NCBI RefSeq assembly: GCF_003429565.1
Contig: NZ_QUAK01000025.1
Span: 124,001 to 188,000 of the forward strand
From: Streptomyces triticagri
GTDB taxonomy: Bacteria; Actinomycetota; Actinomycetes; Streptomycetales; Streptomycetaceae
Length of the DNA stretch: 64,000 nt
Reading direction: 5' to 3'
Below the pieces are notes generated by a model that worked only from the letters and a program-made list of their open reading frames with translations, made no database searches and was not told where the DNA came from. Within the stretch, counting starts at the first letter, position 1, and each line of letters starts with the position of its first letter. Below are positions 9,932 to 18,151 of the stretch, piece after piece. Made by a program: the position numbers and the translations under genes.

Positions 9932-9950
9932 TGTGACTACTAGAGTCACA
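9932..9950. promoter_or_regulatory. inverted repeat upstream of the HAD gene (candidate operator)
   Basis: TGTGACT and AGTCACA form perfect 7-bp arms around a 5-base centre (ACTAG), 57 bases upstream of the HAD gene start. Read on the minus strand the centre gives TCTAGTAG, which could overlap a -10 element. A protein-binding site is an inference from the symmetry alone. Confidence 0.4.
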
Positions 9951-10000
9951 GGAGCCTCTGCCGTCACTCGCGTGGCGCGGTGCGGGTATGGAACGCCAGG

Positions 10001-11227
10001 TCAGGGGTGGGCGGCCGCGAGCTGCCGGGCCAGGCGCGGCGAGGCGTAGGACGTGCCGCAGACGAACCGCATCACCGGGCCGTACGACGCGGCGGCCGGC
10101 AGGCCGGTGAAGTACAGGCCGGGGACGGACGAGCGGTAGCCCGCGCCGAGACGTGGGGTGCCGCGGCTGGTGGCCAGGCCGGCGCGGACCTCATGGCCGA
10201 GCCAGTCGAGGGCGGCCAGGTCGACCCGGTAACCGGTGGCCGCGATCACGTGGTCGGCGGTGAGCTCCCCCGTCGTACCGTCCTCGGTGCGTGCGGCGAG
10301 GACCGGGCGGCCGGCGCTGCTCGTCACGCCCTCGATCCCGCGGACCGTACTGACCTGCACCGCGCCCTCGAACCTCTCGCGCAGCCACCAGGCACCGAGC
10401 GGACCGAGGATCCGGTGCACGAAGTGGTGGCGCACTCCGGCGGGCAGGCACCGGTACAGGCCCGCGTGATGACTGATCGCGTACAGCGACCAGGCGCGGC
10501 CGAACGGCGACCGGGGCCGCAGCCGCGGCTGCCGCGAGGGCGGCCCGCCGAACCCGGGCACCGTACGGGACACGATCCGCACCCTGGCCCCCGCCTCGGC
10601 CGCGAGCACGGCGCTCTCCAGGGCGGACTGCCCGGCCCCGACGACGATCAGGTCCCGCCCGGCGAAGGACGCGAGATCGCTGTGCTGCGAGCTGCGCGAG
10701 ACCCCGGCCGCCGGCGGTACGGCCCCGCCGGCCGGGGCTTCCTCGGCCAGTCCGGGCGGCAGATGTGCGGCACCGGTCAGCCCCGTCGCGACGACCACGG
10801 CCCGTGCGGTGAACTGCTCGCCCGAGTCCAGCTTCAGGACGAAGCCGGCCGCCGCGGTGGCACCCCTCCCTGCCGCCGGAGCCCGGTCCACGGCCACCAC
10901 CCGCACCTGCTCCAGGTCCGGCACCAGCCGCTCGGCGAACCACAGCCCGTACCGTACGAACGTCTCGACCGGCACGATGTCCTCGTCGGTCACAAGGCGG
11001 GGGATCCCCGCGGCGTCGCAGTAGTCGATCAGGCGGTGGCCCCGCTGGGGTGCGTCGATGTCGGAGGCCGCGGGCGTCGACTTGAGGAGCATCCCGGCGG
11101 GCATGCGGGACCGCCAGCTGACCATCGGATCGCCGAACACGCGCACGGGTATGCCGAGCGCGCGCAGATGCGCCGCGGTGGACAGGCCGTAGGGGCCTGC
11201 CCCGATCACTGCTACCGGGTGTGCCAT
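10001..11227 (-). CDS. FAD-dependent oxidoreductase, flavin monooxygenase-like
   Basis: A 408-residue two-dinucleotide-domain flavoprotein. The FAD-binding motif VIGAGPYGLS is at residues 7-16, and a second Rossmann motif VVGAGQSALESAV is near residue 200 for NAD(P)H. ATGYRVDLAALDWL near residue 325 resembles the late ATG motif of flavin monooxygenases. It probably oxygenates a nitrogen or sulfur atom, or hydroxylates an amino-acid-like substrate. The ATG at 11227 has GGAGGGG upstream; a TTG three bases earlier is less likely. It follows the ATP-grasp gene by 61 bases on the same strand, so the two probably act on one product. Confidence 0.82.
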   Translation of the reverse strand: MAHPVAVIGAGPYGLSTAAHLRALGIPVRVFGDPMVSWRSRMPAGMLLKSTPAASDIDAPQRGHRLIDYCDAAGIPRLVTDEDIVPVETFVRYGLWFAERLVPDLEQVRVVAVDRAPAAGRGATAAAGFVLKLDSGEQFTARAVVVATGLTGAAHLPPGLAEEAPAGGAVPPAAGVSRSSQHSDLASFAGRDLIVVGAGQSALESAVLAAEAGARVRIVSRTVPGFGGPPSRQPRLRPRSPFGRAWSLYAISHHAGLYRCLPAGVRHHFVHRILGPLGAWWLRERFEGAVQVSTVRGIEGVTSSAGRPVLAARTEDGTTGELTADHVIAATGYRVDLAALDWLGHEVRAGLATSRGTPRLGAGYRSSVPGLYFTGLPAAASYGPVMRFVCGTSYASPRLARQLAAAHP

Positions 11228-11288
11228 CAAGTCCCCCTCCAGGACGGCTGCTTGTCCGCCGGACCACCGGTGCCCCGCCCGTGGTCCG

Positions 11289-12622
11289 CTACCTCCCGCG
11301 TCCGCGCCAGAAGCGCCACAGGTGGCCGAGTCCGGGCAGCAGGAAGCGGATCAGCATCGCGAGGCCCGGTGCCGGGTCGTCGCGGGCCAGCCAGGCGAAC
11401 TCGGTGCCGGGGGCGCGGGCGGCCGGGTGATGGTCCGCGTGGGCCGCCGGGCGCCGGTCCACGGGTGCGGTCGCGGAAGGCCGGCGCCCGAGCGCGGGAG
11501 ACCGGCGGGGCGCGGGGCGGGCGTGCGGGGTGGTGTACTCGCTGTGGCGGTAGGCGAGTCGGGCGGGCAGATCGATGTTCTCCACCAGGAATCTGCGCCC
11601 CGCGCGCTGCTCGCCCGCCGGGACGGCGCGGCCGGTCAGATGCAGATGCTGGGCCCGCACCACGTCGACGCCCGACTCGTTCTCGAAGAGGCGGAACTGC
11701 GCGCCCATCCGCGGATTGAAGTCGAGCAGCTTGTACCGGCCGTCCCGGCGGTCCAGGCGCAGGTCCAGATCGACGATGCCGCTGAAGCCGAGCTGCTTGG
11801 CGAAGTGCGTGGCCAGCTCGGCCAGTTCGGGATTGTCCACCACGCAGGCGCTCGCCGTCATCCCGGCGTGCGGCGGCCACGAACGGATCTTCACCCCGGT
11901 GAACAGGGCGAGCGGCGCCGACTCCTCGTCGAAATAGGCGTGCACGATCCAGTCCTCCGCATCCCGGAGCGGCAGATACTCCTGCAGGATCACCCCGGGG
12001 TGCGGGCCCCAGGAGCGGGCCAGGGCGAGGAGTTGACCGGGGCCGTCCACCCGGGTCGTGCCGTGCACCGCCGGATGCCTGCGACGCTCGAACGCCGCCC
12101 TGTTCTTCGCCACCACCGGGAAGCGCGCGCCGGCCGCGAACTCCGCCACCTCCGCGTACGAATCGGGGAACGCGGCCCGCGGCGACGGCACCCCGTGCGC
12201 CACGCAGAGCGCGTGCAGGTCCTGCTTGCTGGCGAGGCGCCGCGGCAGCGCCGGCTCGGTGGCGGGGAACAGGAAGCGGTCCCCCAACTCCCCCTGATGC
12301 TCGGCGATGAGCACCGCGGCCTCTTCGTCGGTCGGGATCAGGACGGTCCGCCGGCCGATACGACGTCCTGCCCGCACCAGCCCCTCGACGAGGACCGCGG
12401 GATCCTCGGTCCCGGTGGTCGGCCAGACGAAGGCGCGCTCCAGATGCCGGGAGAGCGCCGCCGGCGTCCAACGGTCCTCCGTGATGGCATACATCGGCAC
12501 CCCGAGCCGGCCCAGGCTGCGGATCGCCCCGACCCCCCGTGGTGCAGCGGATAGCCGCCGAACTTGACGATCAGACCGGGCACTTCGCGGTCCGGCACCA
12601 CCGGCATGCTGCTGCTTGGCAT
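11289..12622 (-). CDS. ATP-grasp ligase gene interrupted by an apparent -1 frameshift
   Basis: ATP-grasp carboxylate-amine ligase. From about 12540 down, one frame reads VGAIRSLGRLGVPMYAITEDRW and continues through VVAKNRAAF, EYLPLRDAEDWIVHAYF, GIVDLDLRLDRRDGRYKLLDFNPRMGAQFRLFENESG, the last holding the metal-binding Asp/Asn residues. The natural N-terminus (MPSSSMPVVPDREVPGLIVKFGGYPLHHGG, starting at ATG 12622 after GGGGGA) lies in another frame. The two join at the 6-base G-run 12533-12538: one more G would restore about 444 continuous codons. The open frame running up to 12695 supplies only meaningless residues before VGAIRS. This is either a homopolymer sequencing error or a real inactivating mutation. 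The C-terminal 90 residues are Arg/Pro/Ala-rich. Confidence 0.75.
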
Positions 12623-12803
12623 GTGTCCCCCCTGACGCGGCGTCCGTCCCCCTGGCCGCGTCCCCCGCAAACGACGCTAAGGCGGAATAGAACACTCCAG
12701 CAAGATTTTTCCGGACATTACGAACTCTTTATCCAGTGCCGGGACGGGCGGGGGCACTTGTAACGTGTGATCCACCTGACGAAGGAAAGTGAGGCAGCGT
12801 CCC

Positions 12804-14027
12804 ATGCCCGAGCAGACCCCGCTCGACCTTCCCGAGGGCGACCCCTTCGGCCCGCACAACCTTCCGTACGGCGTATTCTCCCTGGCTGACGAGCGGGACC
12901 GGAGGGTGGGTGTACGGCTCGGCTCGCACGTCCTGGACGCCGGTGCGGCCGCGCACGCGCTCGGCTCCCCGTACGCCTCGCTGCTCGCCCAGCCGTCGCT
13001 CGCACCGCTGCTCGCGGCCGGGCGCCAGACCTGGCGCGATGTGCGGCGGGCGCTGACCGCCTGGGTGACCGTGCCGGCCCACCGGGAGGTGGTCGAGCCG
13101 CTCTTCGAGCCGCTCTCGGCGGTACGTCTGCACCTCCCCTTCGATGTCGCCGACTACGTCGACTTCTATGCGTCCGAGAATCACGCGACCAACTTGGGCC
13201 GCCTCTTCCGCCCTGATTCGGAACCACTCCTTCCCAACTGGAAGCATCTGCCGGTCGGTTACCACGGCCGCGCCGGGACGGTCGTGGTCTCGGGCACCGA
13301 CGTCGTACGGCCCTCGGGGCAGCGCAAGGCGCCATACGCGACGGAGCCGACCTTCGGGCCGTCGACGAAGCTCGACATCGAGACGGAGATCGGCTTCGTG
13401 GTCGGTGCGCCGTCCGAACTCGGCACTCCGGTGCCGCTGTCCGGCTTCCGTGACCACGTCTTCGGGCTCTGCCTGCTCAACGACTGGTCGGCCCGCGACA
13501 TCCAGCCCTGGGAGCAGGTGCCGCTCGGGCCGCACACCGCGAAGTCCTTCGCGACGTCGGTGTCCGCCTGGGTCACGCCGCTCGAGGCGCTCGACGCGGC
13601 CCGGGTCGCGCCGCCCGTGCGGGACGTCCAGCCGCTGCCGTATCTGGACGACACCAAGGCGGAGGAGCCCGGCGGTTACGACATCCGGATCACTGTGGCC
13701 CTGAACGGAGAGGTGATCTCCGAGCCTCCTTTCGCGGGGATGTACTGGACGGGGGCGCAGATGCTGGCGCATATGACGGTGGCCGGGGCGTCGTTGCGCA
13801 CGGGCGATCTGTACGGGTCGGGGACGATCAGTGGGCCCGAGCGACGGCAGCGGGGGTCGCTGATCGAGCTGACCTGGAACGGGGCGGAGGCGCTTGCGCT
13901 TGCGAGTGGAGAGCGGAGGTTTCTGGTGGATGGGGACGAGGTCACGATGACGGCGTGGGCGCCGGGGCCCGATGGGACGAAGGTGGGGCTGGGGTCGGTC
14001 AGCGGGAGGATTCGGGCGGCGGTTTGA
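12804..14027 (+). CDS. fahA: fumarylacetoacetase
   Basis: Last enzyme of tyrosine/homogentisate breakdown, cleaving fumarylacetoacetate to fumarate and acetoacetate. The 407-residue protein shows DYVDFYASENHATNLGRLFR at about residue 115 (the metal-binding Asp and catalytic His region), LPVGYHGRAGTVVVSG, KLDIETEIGFVVG with the metal-binding Glu pair, FGLCLLNDWSARDIQPWE, and GSGTISGP near the C-terminus, all hallmarks of the family. Start at ATG 12804; an in-frame codon at 12789 is less likely. It stands alone, divergent from the ATP-grasp gene across 181 bases, and no other homogentisate gene is in the window. Confidence 0.95.
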   Translation: MPEQTPLDLPEGDPFGPHNLPYGVFSLADERDRRVGVRLGSHVLDAGAAAHALGSPYASLLAQPSLAPLLAAGRQTWRDVRRALTAWVTVPAHREVVEPLFEPLSAVRLHLPFDVADYVDFYASENHATNLGRLFRPDSEPLLPNWKHLPVGYHGRAGTVVVSGTDVVRPSGQRKAPYATEPTFGPSTKLDIETEIGFVVGAPSELGTPVPLSGFRDHVFGLCLLNDWSARDIQPWEQVPLGPHTAKSFATSVSAWVTPLEALDAARVAPPVRDVQPLPYLDDTKAEEPGGYDIRITVALNGEVISEPPFAGMYWTGAQMLAHMTVAGASLRTGDLYGSGTISGPERRQRGSLIELTWNGAEALALASGERRFLVDGDEVTMTAWAPGPDGTKVGLGSVSGRIRAAV

Positions 14028-14049
14028 GTTGTGGTCGGTTTCTCAGGCG

Positions 14050-14157
14050 CCGGCGCCTGGGGCGCCTTGTCCTCAATCGCCGGACGGGCTTGAAATTCGC
14101 CCTGGCGGGCTCGTCCTCAAGCGCCGGACCGGCTGAAAGATGTCCTCAGTCGCCGGA
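14050..14157. repeat. recQ-flanking intergenic repeat block, copy A
   Basis: Three degenerate units built on TCCTCAAnCGCCGGACGGGCT follow one another after the fah stop, each able to form a small hairpin. The block GCCTTGTCCTCAA...CGCCGGA recurs with about nine-tenths identity at 16246-16357 on the other side of recQ, in the same orientation. Such units are common between streptomycete genes. The last unit runs into recQ and supplies its final codons and stop. Confidence 0.8.
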
Positions 14158-16128
14158 GGACGGGCTTGAGGTGGTCGCGCTGGGAGTCGTCGGGGGCGGG
14201 ATTTCCGCCAGGACCCTGAGGACCGCCTCTCCGTAGTTGGCGAGTTTCTTTTCGCCGAGGCCTGGGATCTGGGCCAGTTGGGAGAGGTCCGTGGGGACCG
14301 TCGTGGCGATTTCGCGGAGGGTGGCGTCGTGGAAGATGACGTAGGCCGGGACGCCCTGTTCGCGGGATTGTTCGGCGCGCCAGGTGCGTAGGGCCTCGAA
14401 GAGAGGGAGCGCCTCCTCGGAGAGGTCCACCGGCGGCTTGCGGTCGCCCTTCGCCGGGCGCTCCGCCTTGGCGCGGCCGGCGGGGCGCTTGGGCTCCTTG
14501 CGCATCAGGACCTCTCGCTCCCGGCCAAGCACCGTCGCGCTCGCGTCGGTGAGCACCAGGGTGCCGTACTCGCCCTCCACCGAGGCGAGGCCCTGCGCCA
14601 GCAACTGGCGGACCACGCTGCGCCATTCAGCCTCGGAGAGCTCCTCGCCGATCCCGAAGACCGACAGCTGGTCGTGGTCGAACTGGATGACCTTCGCCGT
14701 CTTCCGTCCGAGCAGGATGTCCACGATCTGCCCCGTGCCGAACTTCTGACCGCGCTCCCGCTTCAGTCGCACCACCGTGGAGAGGACCTTCTGTGCGGCG
14801 ACCGTGCCGTCCCAGGTCTCGGGCGGGGTGAGACAGGTGTCGCAGTTGCCGCAGTGGTCGCCGGAGGCCTCCTGGCCGAAGTACGCGAGGAGTTGGGAGC
14901 GGCGGCAGGCGACCGTCTCGCACAGGGCGAGCATCGCGTCCAGGTGGGAGGCGGCCCGCCGGCGGAACGCCTCGTCCCCCTCGCCGCTCTGGATCAGCTT
15001 GCGCTGCTGGACGACGTCCTGCAGTCCGTACGCCATCCACGCCGTGGACGGCAGGCCGTCCCGGCCCGCGCGGCCGGTCTCCTGGTAGTAACCCTCCACC
15101 GATTTCGGCAGGTCGAGGTGGGCGACGAAGCGGACGTCCGGCTTGTCGATGCCCATGCCGAAGGCGATCGTGGCGACCACGACGAGGCCCTCCTCGCGCA
15201 GGAAGCGGGCCTGGTGGCGGGCTCGCGTCGCGGCGTCGAGGCCGGCGTGGTACGGGACCGCCGCGATGCCGTTCCGCTCAAGGAACTCGGCTGTCTTCTC
15301 GACCGAGTTGCGCGAGAGGCAGTAGACGATGCCGGCGTCGCCCTCGTGCTCCTCGCGGAGGAAGCGGAGCAGCTGCTTCTTGGGGTCGTCCTTGCCGACG
15401 ATCCGGTACTGGATGTTGGGACGGTCGAAGCTGGCCTCGAAGTGGCGGGCCTCCGGCATGCCGAGCCGCTCGGTGATCTCGCGGTGGGTGGCCCTGGTCG
15501 CGGTCGCGGTCAGGGCGATACGCGGTACGTCCGGCCAGCGCTCGCCGAGGACCGCGAGGGCCAGGTAGTCCGGGCGGAAGTCGTGGCCCCACTGGGCGAC
15601 GCAGTGCGCCTCGTCGATCGCGAAGACGGAGACCTTGCCGCGGGAGAGCAGGTCGAGGGTGCCCTGCATGCGCAGGCGCTCCGGTGCGAGATAGAGGACG
15701 TCGAGCTCGCCCGCGACGAACTCGGCCTCCACGAGGCGGCGGTCCTCGAAGTCCTGGGTGGAGTTGATGAAGCCGGCCCGCACGCCGAGTGCTCTGAGGG
15801 CGTCCACCTGGTCCTGCATCAGGGCGATGAGCGGGGAGACGACGACGCCGGTGCCCGGTCTGACCAGGGCGGGGATCTGGTAGCAGAGGGATTTGCCGCC
15901 GCCGGTCGGCATGAGGACGACGGCGTCGCCTCCGCTCACCACGTGGTCGATGACGGCCTGCTGCTCGCCGCGGAAGGTGTCGTAGCCGAAGACTCGGCGG
16001 AGGGTGGTCAGGGCGGTGGTCCTGGCGGACCCGGTGGCGAGGTTTTGTGCTGCGGCGGTGTCGTCGTGCGGGGGGCCTTCGGCCCGGGGTGTCTCTGCTG
16101 TTTCTTGCTGCACTGTGGCACCGTCCAT
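14146..16128 (-). CDS. recQ: RecQ family ATP-dependent DNA helicase
   Basis: A 3'-5' helicase of 660 residues that unwinds recombination and replication intermediates. Motif I is [11 protein letters not shown] at about residue 68, motif II is the DEAH box in [17 protein letters not shown] at about residue 165, motif III is TATATR, and motif VI is [10 protein letters not shown]. These are followed by a zinc-binding region (CxxCDTC), a winged helix and an HRDC domain from about residue 580 ([16 protein letters not shown]). The ATG at 16128 has GGGGAC upstream; the open frame continues a further 145 codons, but that part is translated repeat DNA. The last codons, PSSGD-stop, are encoded by the flanking repeat unit. 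Confidence 0.95.
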   Translation of the reverse strand: MDGATVQQETAETPRAEGPPHDDTAAAQNLATGSARTTALTTLRRVFGYDTFRGEQQAVIDHVVSGGDAVVLMPTGGGKSLCYQIPALVRPGTGVVVSPLIALMQDQVDALRALGVRAGFINSTQDFEDRRLVEAEFVAGELDVLYLAPERLRMQGTLDLLSRGKVSVFAIDEAHCVAQWGHDFRPDYLALAVLGERWPDVPRIALTATATRATHREITERLGMPEARHFEASFDRPNIQYRIVGKDDPKKQLLRFLREEHEGDAGIVYCLSRNSVEKTAEFLERNGIAAVPYHAGLDAATRARHQARFLREEGLVVVATIAFGMGIDKPDVRFVAHLDLPKSVEGYYQETGRAGRDGLPSTAWMAYGLQDVVQQRKLIQSGEGDEAFRRRAASHLDAMLALCETVACRRSQLLAYFGQEASGDHCGNCDTCLTPPETWDGTVAAQKVLSTVVRLKRERGQKFGTGQIVDILLGRKTAKVIQFDHDQLSVFGIGEELSEAEWRSVVRQLLAQGLASVEGEYGTLVLTDASATVLGREREVLMRKEPKRPAGRAKAERPAKGDRKPPVDLSEEALPLFEALRTWRAEQSREQGVPAYVIFHDATLREIATTVPTDLSQLAQIPGLGEKKLANYGEAVLRVLAEIPPPTTPSATTSSPSSGD

Positions 16129-16245
16129 TGTTCTGTCCCCCGTGGGTCGTGTTTCTGACTCGACCGCCACGATAGGCTCCGCCGGGATCAGGGGGGTTTG
16201 GTTGTCCACAGGCACCGGGGTGCGGTCATATTTGTTGTCCTCCAG

Positions 16246-16357
16246 CCCCGGCGCTGGGCGCCTTGTCCTCAAACGCCGGACGGGCTGGATATTCGCCCTG
16301 GCGGGCTCGTCCTCAAGCGCCGGACAGGCTGAATAAAAGATGTCCTCAAACGCCGGA
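16246..16357. repeat. recQ-flanking intergenic repeat block, copy B
   Basis: Second copy of the block at 14050-14157, in the same orientation, again with three TCCTCAAnCGCCGGAC units and the spacer ATTCGCCCTGGCGGGCTCG between units one and two. It lies 118 bases upstream of the recQ start. Differences from copy A are scattered substitutions and a 3-base insertion before AAAGATGTCC. Confidence 0.8.
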
Positions 16358-16360
16358 CAG

Positions 16361-16420
16361 GCTTGGAATGGACGGGCTTGGAATGGACGGGCTTGGAGTG
16401 GACGGGCTTGGAGTGGACGG
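16361..16420. repeat. 15-bp tandem repeat, four copies
   Basis: Four head-to-tail copies of GCTTGGAATGGACGG (two with A and two with G at position 8) directly follow repeat block B and lead into a degenerate fifth copy. It appears to have arisen by expansion of the end of a block B unit. Open frames across it encode only reiterated peptides and are not genes. Confidence 0.85.
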
Positions 16421-16451
16421 GCTGGACATGGCCGCCTGGCAGGCTGATGAA

Positions 16452-16481
16452 CCCCCCGCCCCCAATTCAAGGGGCGGGGGG
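16452..16481 (-). terminator. terminator of the nuo operon
   Basis: CCCCCCGCCCC and GGGGCGGGGGG form an 11-bp perfect GC stem with an 8-base loop, 20 bases beyond the nuoN stop. No T-run follows on the minus strand, usual for this genus. Confidence 0.7.
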
Positions 16482-16501
16482 CGGGGGAGGTGGTGGCGGG
16501 A

Positions 16502-18151
16502 TCAGCGGGCGAAGACTGATGCCTGGCCCGCCAGATCCAGGAAGTACTGGGGCGCCACCCCAAGGACCACCGTGACCGCGACTCCGACGGCGATCGCCGT
16601 CATCGTCAAGGGGGAGGCCACGGCCACCGTCGGGCCCTCCGGCTTCGGTTCGCTGAAGAACATCAGGACGATCACGCGGATGTAGAAGAACGCCGCGATC
16701 GCGGACGAGATGACGCCGATGATGACCAGCGCCCCGGCCCCGCCCTCGGCCGCCGCCTTGAACACCGCGAACTTCCCGGCGAAGCCGCTGGTCAGCGGGA
16801 TGCCGGCGAAGGCGAGCAGGAAGACCGCGAAGACCGCGGCCACCATCGGCGAGCGCCGCCCGAGCCCGGCCCACTTCGACAGGTGCGTGGCCTCGCCGCC
16901 CGCGTCCCGTACCAGCGTGACCACGGCGAAGGCGCCGATCGTCACGAAGGAGTACGCCCCCAGGTAGAACAGCACCGAGGAGATGCCGTCCGGAGAGGTC
17001 GCGATCACACCGGCGAGGATGAAGCCGGCGTGCGCGATCGAGGAGTACGCGAGCAGGCGCTTGATGTCGGTCTGGGTGATGGCGACGATCGCGCCGAGCA
17101 ACATGGTGATGATCGCGACGCCCCACATCACCGGCCGCCAGTCCCAGCGCAGGCCCGGCAGGACGACGTAGAGCAGCCGGAGCAGCGCGCCGAAGGCCGC
17201 GACCTTCGTGGCCGCCGCCATGAAGCCGGTGACCGGTGTCGGCGCACCCTGGTAGACGTCGGGGGTCCACATGTGGAACGGCACGGCGCCGACCTTGAAG
17301 AGCAGCCCCATCAGGATCATCGCCGCGCCGATCAGGAGCAGCACGTCGTTGCCCATGGTCTGGGCGAGCACCGGGTCGATGTCCTGGATGGTGCCGTCGA
17401 CGACCTCGGCGATGCCCGCGTAGTTGACGGTGCCCGCGTACCCGTAGAGGAGCGCGACGCCGAACAGCAGGAAGGCCGAGGAGAAGGCGCCGAGCAGGAA
17501 GTACTTGACCGCGGCCTCCTGCGACATGAGGCGCTTGCGGCGGGCCAGCGCGCAGAGCAGGTACAGCGGCAGCGAGAAGACCTCGAGGGCGATGAACAGG
17601 GTGAGGAGGTCGTTGGCCGCCGGGAAGACCAGCATGCCGGCGATCGCGAAGAGCACCAGCGGGAAGACCTCGGTGGTGGTGAACCCGGCCTTGACGGCGG
17701 CCTGTTCGCCTTCGCTGCCGGGCACCGCGGCACCCTGCGCGGCGAAGGAGTCGACACGGTTTCCGTGTGCCTCCGGGTCGAGCCTGCGCTCGGCGAAGGT
17801 GAACACGGAGACCAGGCCGATGAGCAGGATCGTGCCCTGCAGGAAGAGCGTCGGACCGTCGACGGCGATCGCGCCCATGGCCACGATGCCGGCCTCGGTC
17901 GTCGCGTACCCGCTGGTCGCGAGACCGACGACGGCGGCGAAGGACGCCACCAGGGCGACCACGGTCAGGAACAGCTGGGCGTGGTAGCGCGCCCGGCGCG
18001 GCACGAAGGCCTCGAGCAGGATGCCCAGGACCGCCGCACCGACGATGATCAGTACGGGAGCGAGCTGGCCGTACTCGATGTGCGGGGCGTCGATCTTGCC
18101 GATCGGCTCCGCCGCCGTTGTCCACAGGCTGTGGACGGCTGATGCGCTCAC
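16502..18151 (-). CDS. nuoN: NADH-quinone oxidoreductase subunit N
   Basis: Antiporter-like proton-pumping subunit of complex I, 549 residues with about 14 transmembrane helices. [17 protein letters not shown]-type sequence (here [15 protein letters not shown]) with its conserved Lys, and [26 protein letters not shown] carrying the helix-8 Lys and the broken-helix Pro, identify it. The start is GTG at 18151, overlapping the nuoM stop as GTGA, so its translation depends on nuoM. It is the last gene of the operon. A cytoplasmic-side insertion around residues 125-155 ([15 protein letters not shown]) is longer than in E. coli. Confidence 0.96.
   Translation of the reverse strand: MSASAVHSLWTTAAEPIGKIDAPHIEYGQLAPVLIIVGAAVLGILLEAFVPRRARYHAQLFLTVVALVASFAAVVGLATSGYATTEAGIVAMGAIAVDGPTLFLQGTILLIGLVSVFTFAERRLDPEAHGNRVDSFAAQGAAVPGSEGEQAAVKAGFTTTEVFPLVLFAIAGMLVFPAANDLLTLFIALEVFSLPLYLLCALARRKRLMSQEAAVKYFLLGAFSSAFLLFGVALLYGYAGTVNYAGIAEVVDGTIQDIDPVLAQTMGNDVLLLIGAAMILMGLLFKVGAVPFHMWTPDVYQGAPTPVTGFMAAATKVAAFGALLRLLYVVLPGLRWDWRPVMWGVAIITMLLGAIVAITQTDIKRLLAYSSIAHAGFILAGVIATSPDGISSVLFYLGAYSFVTIGAFAVVTLVRDAGGEATHLSKWAGLGRRSPMVAAVFAVFLLAFAGIPLTSGFAGKFAVFKAAAEGGAGALVIIGVISSAIAAFFYIRVIVLMFFSEPKPEGPTVAVASPLTMTAIAVGVAVTVVLGVAPQYFLDLAGQASVFAR

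Noticed and set aside
11289-12695. Taking the 468-codon open frame as the intact ATP-grasp gene
   Set aside because: Its first ~55 residues (FYSALASFAGDAARG...) lack family character and no ribosome site precedes them, while the true N-terminus is in another frame.
16363-16575. Repetitive ORF encoding [15 protein letters not shown]
   Set aside because: It is a translation of the 15-bp tandem repeat with no ribosome site; not a protein gene.
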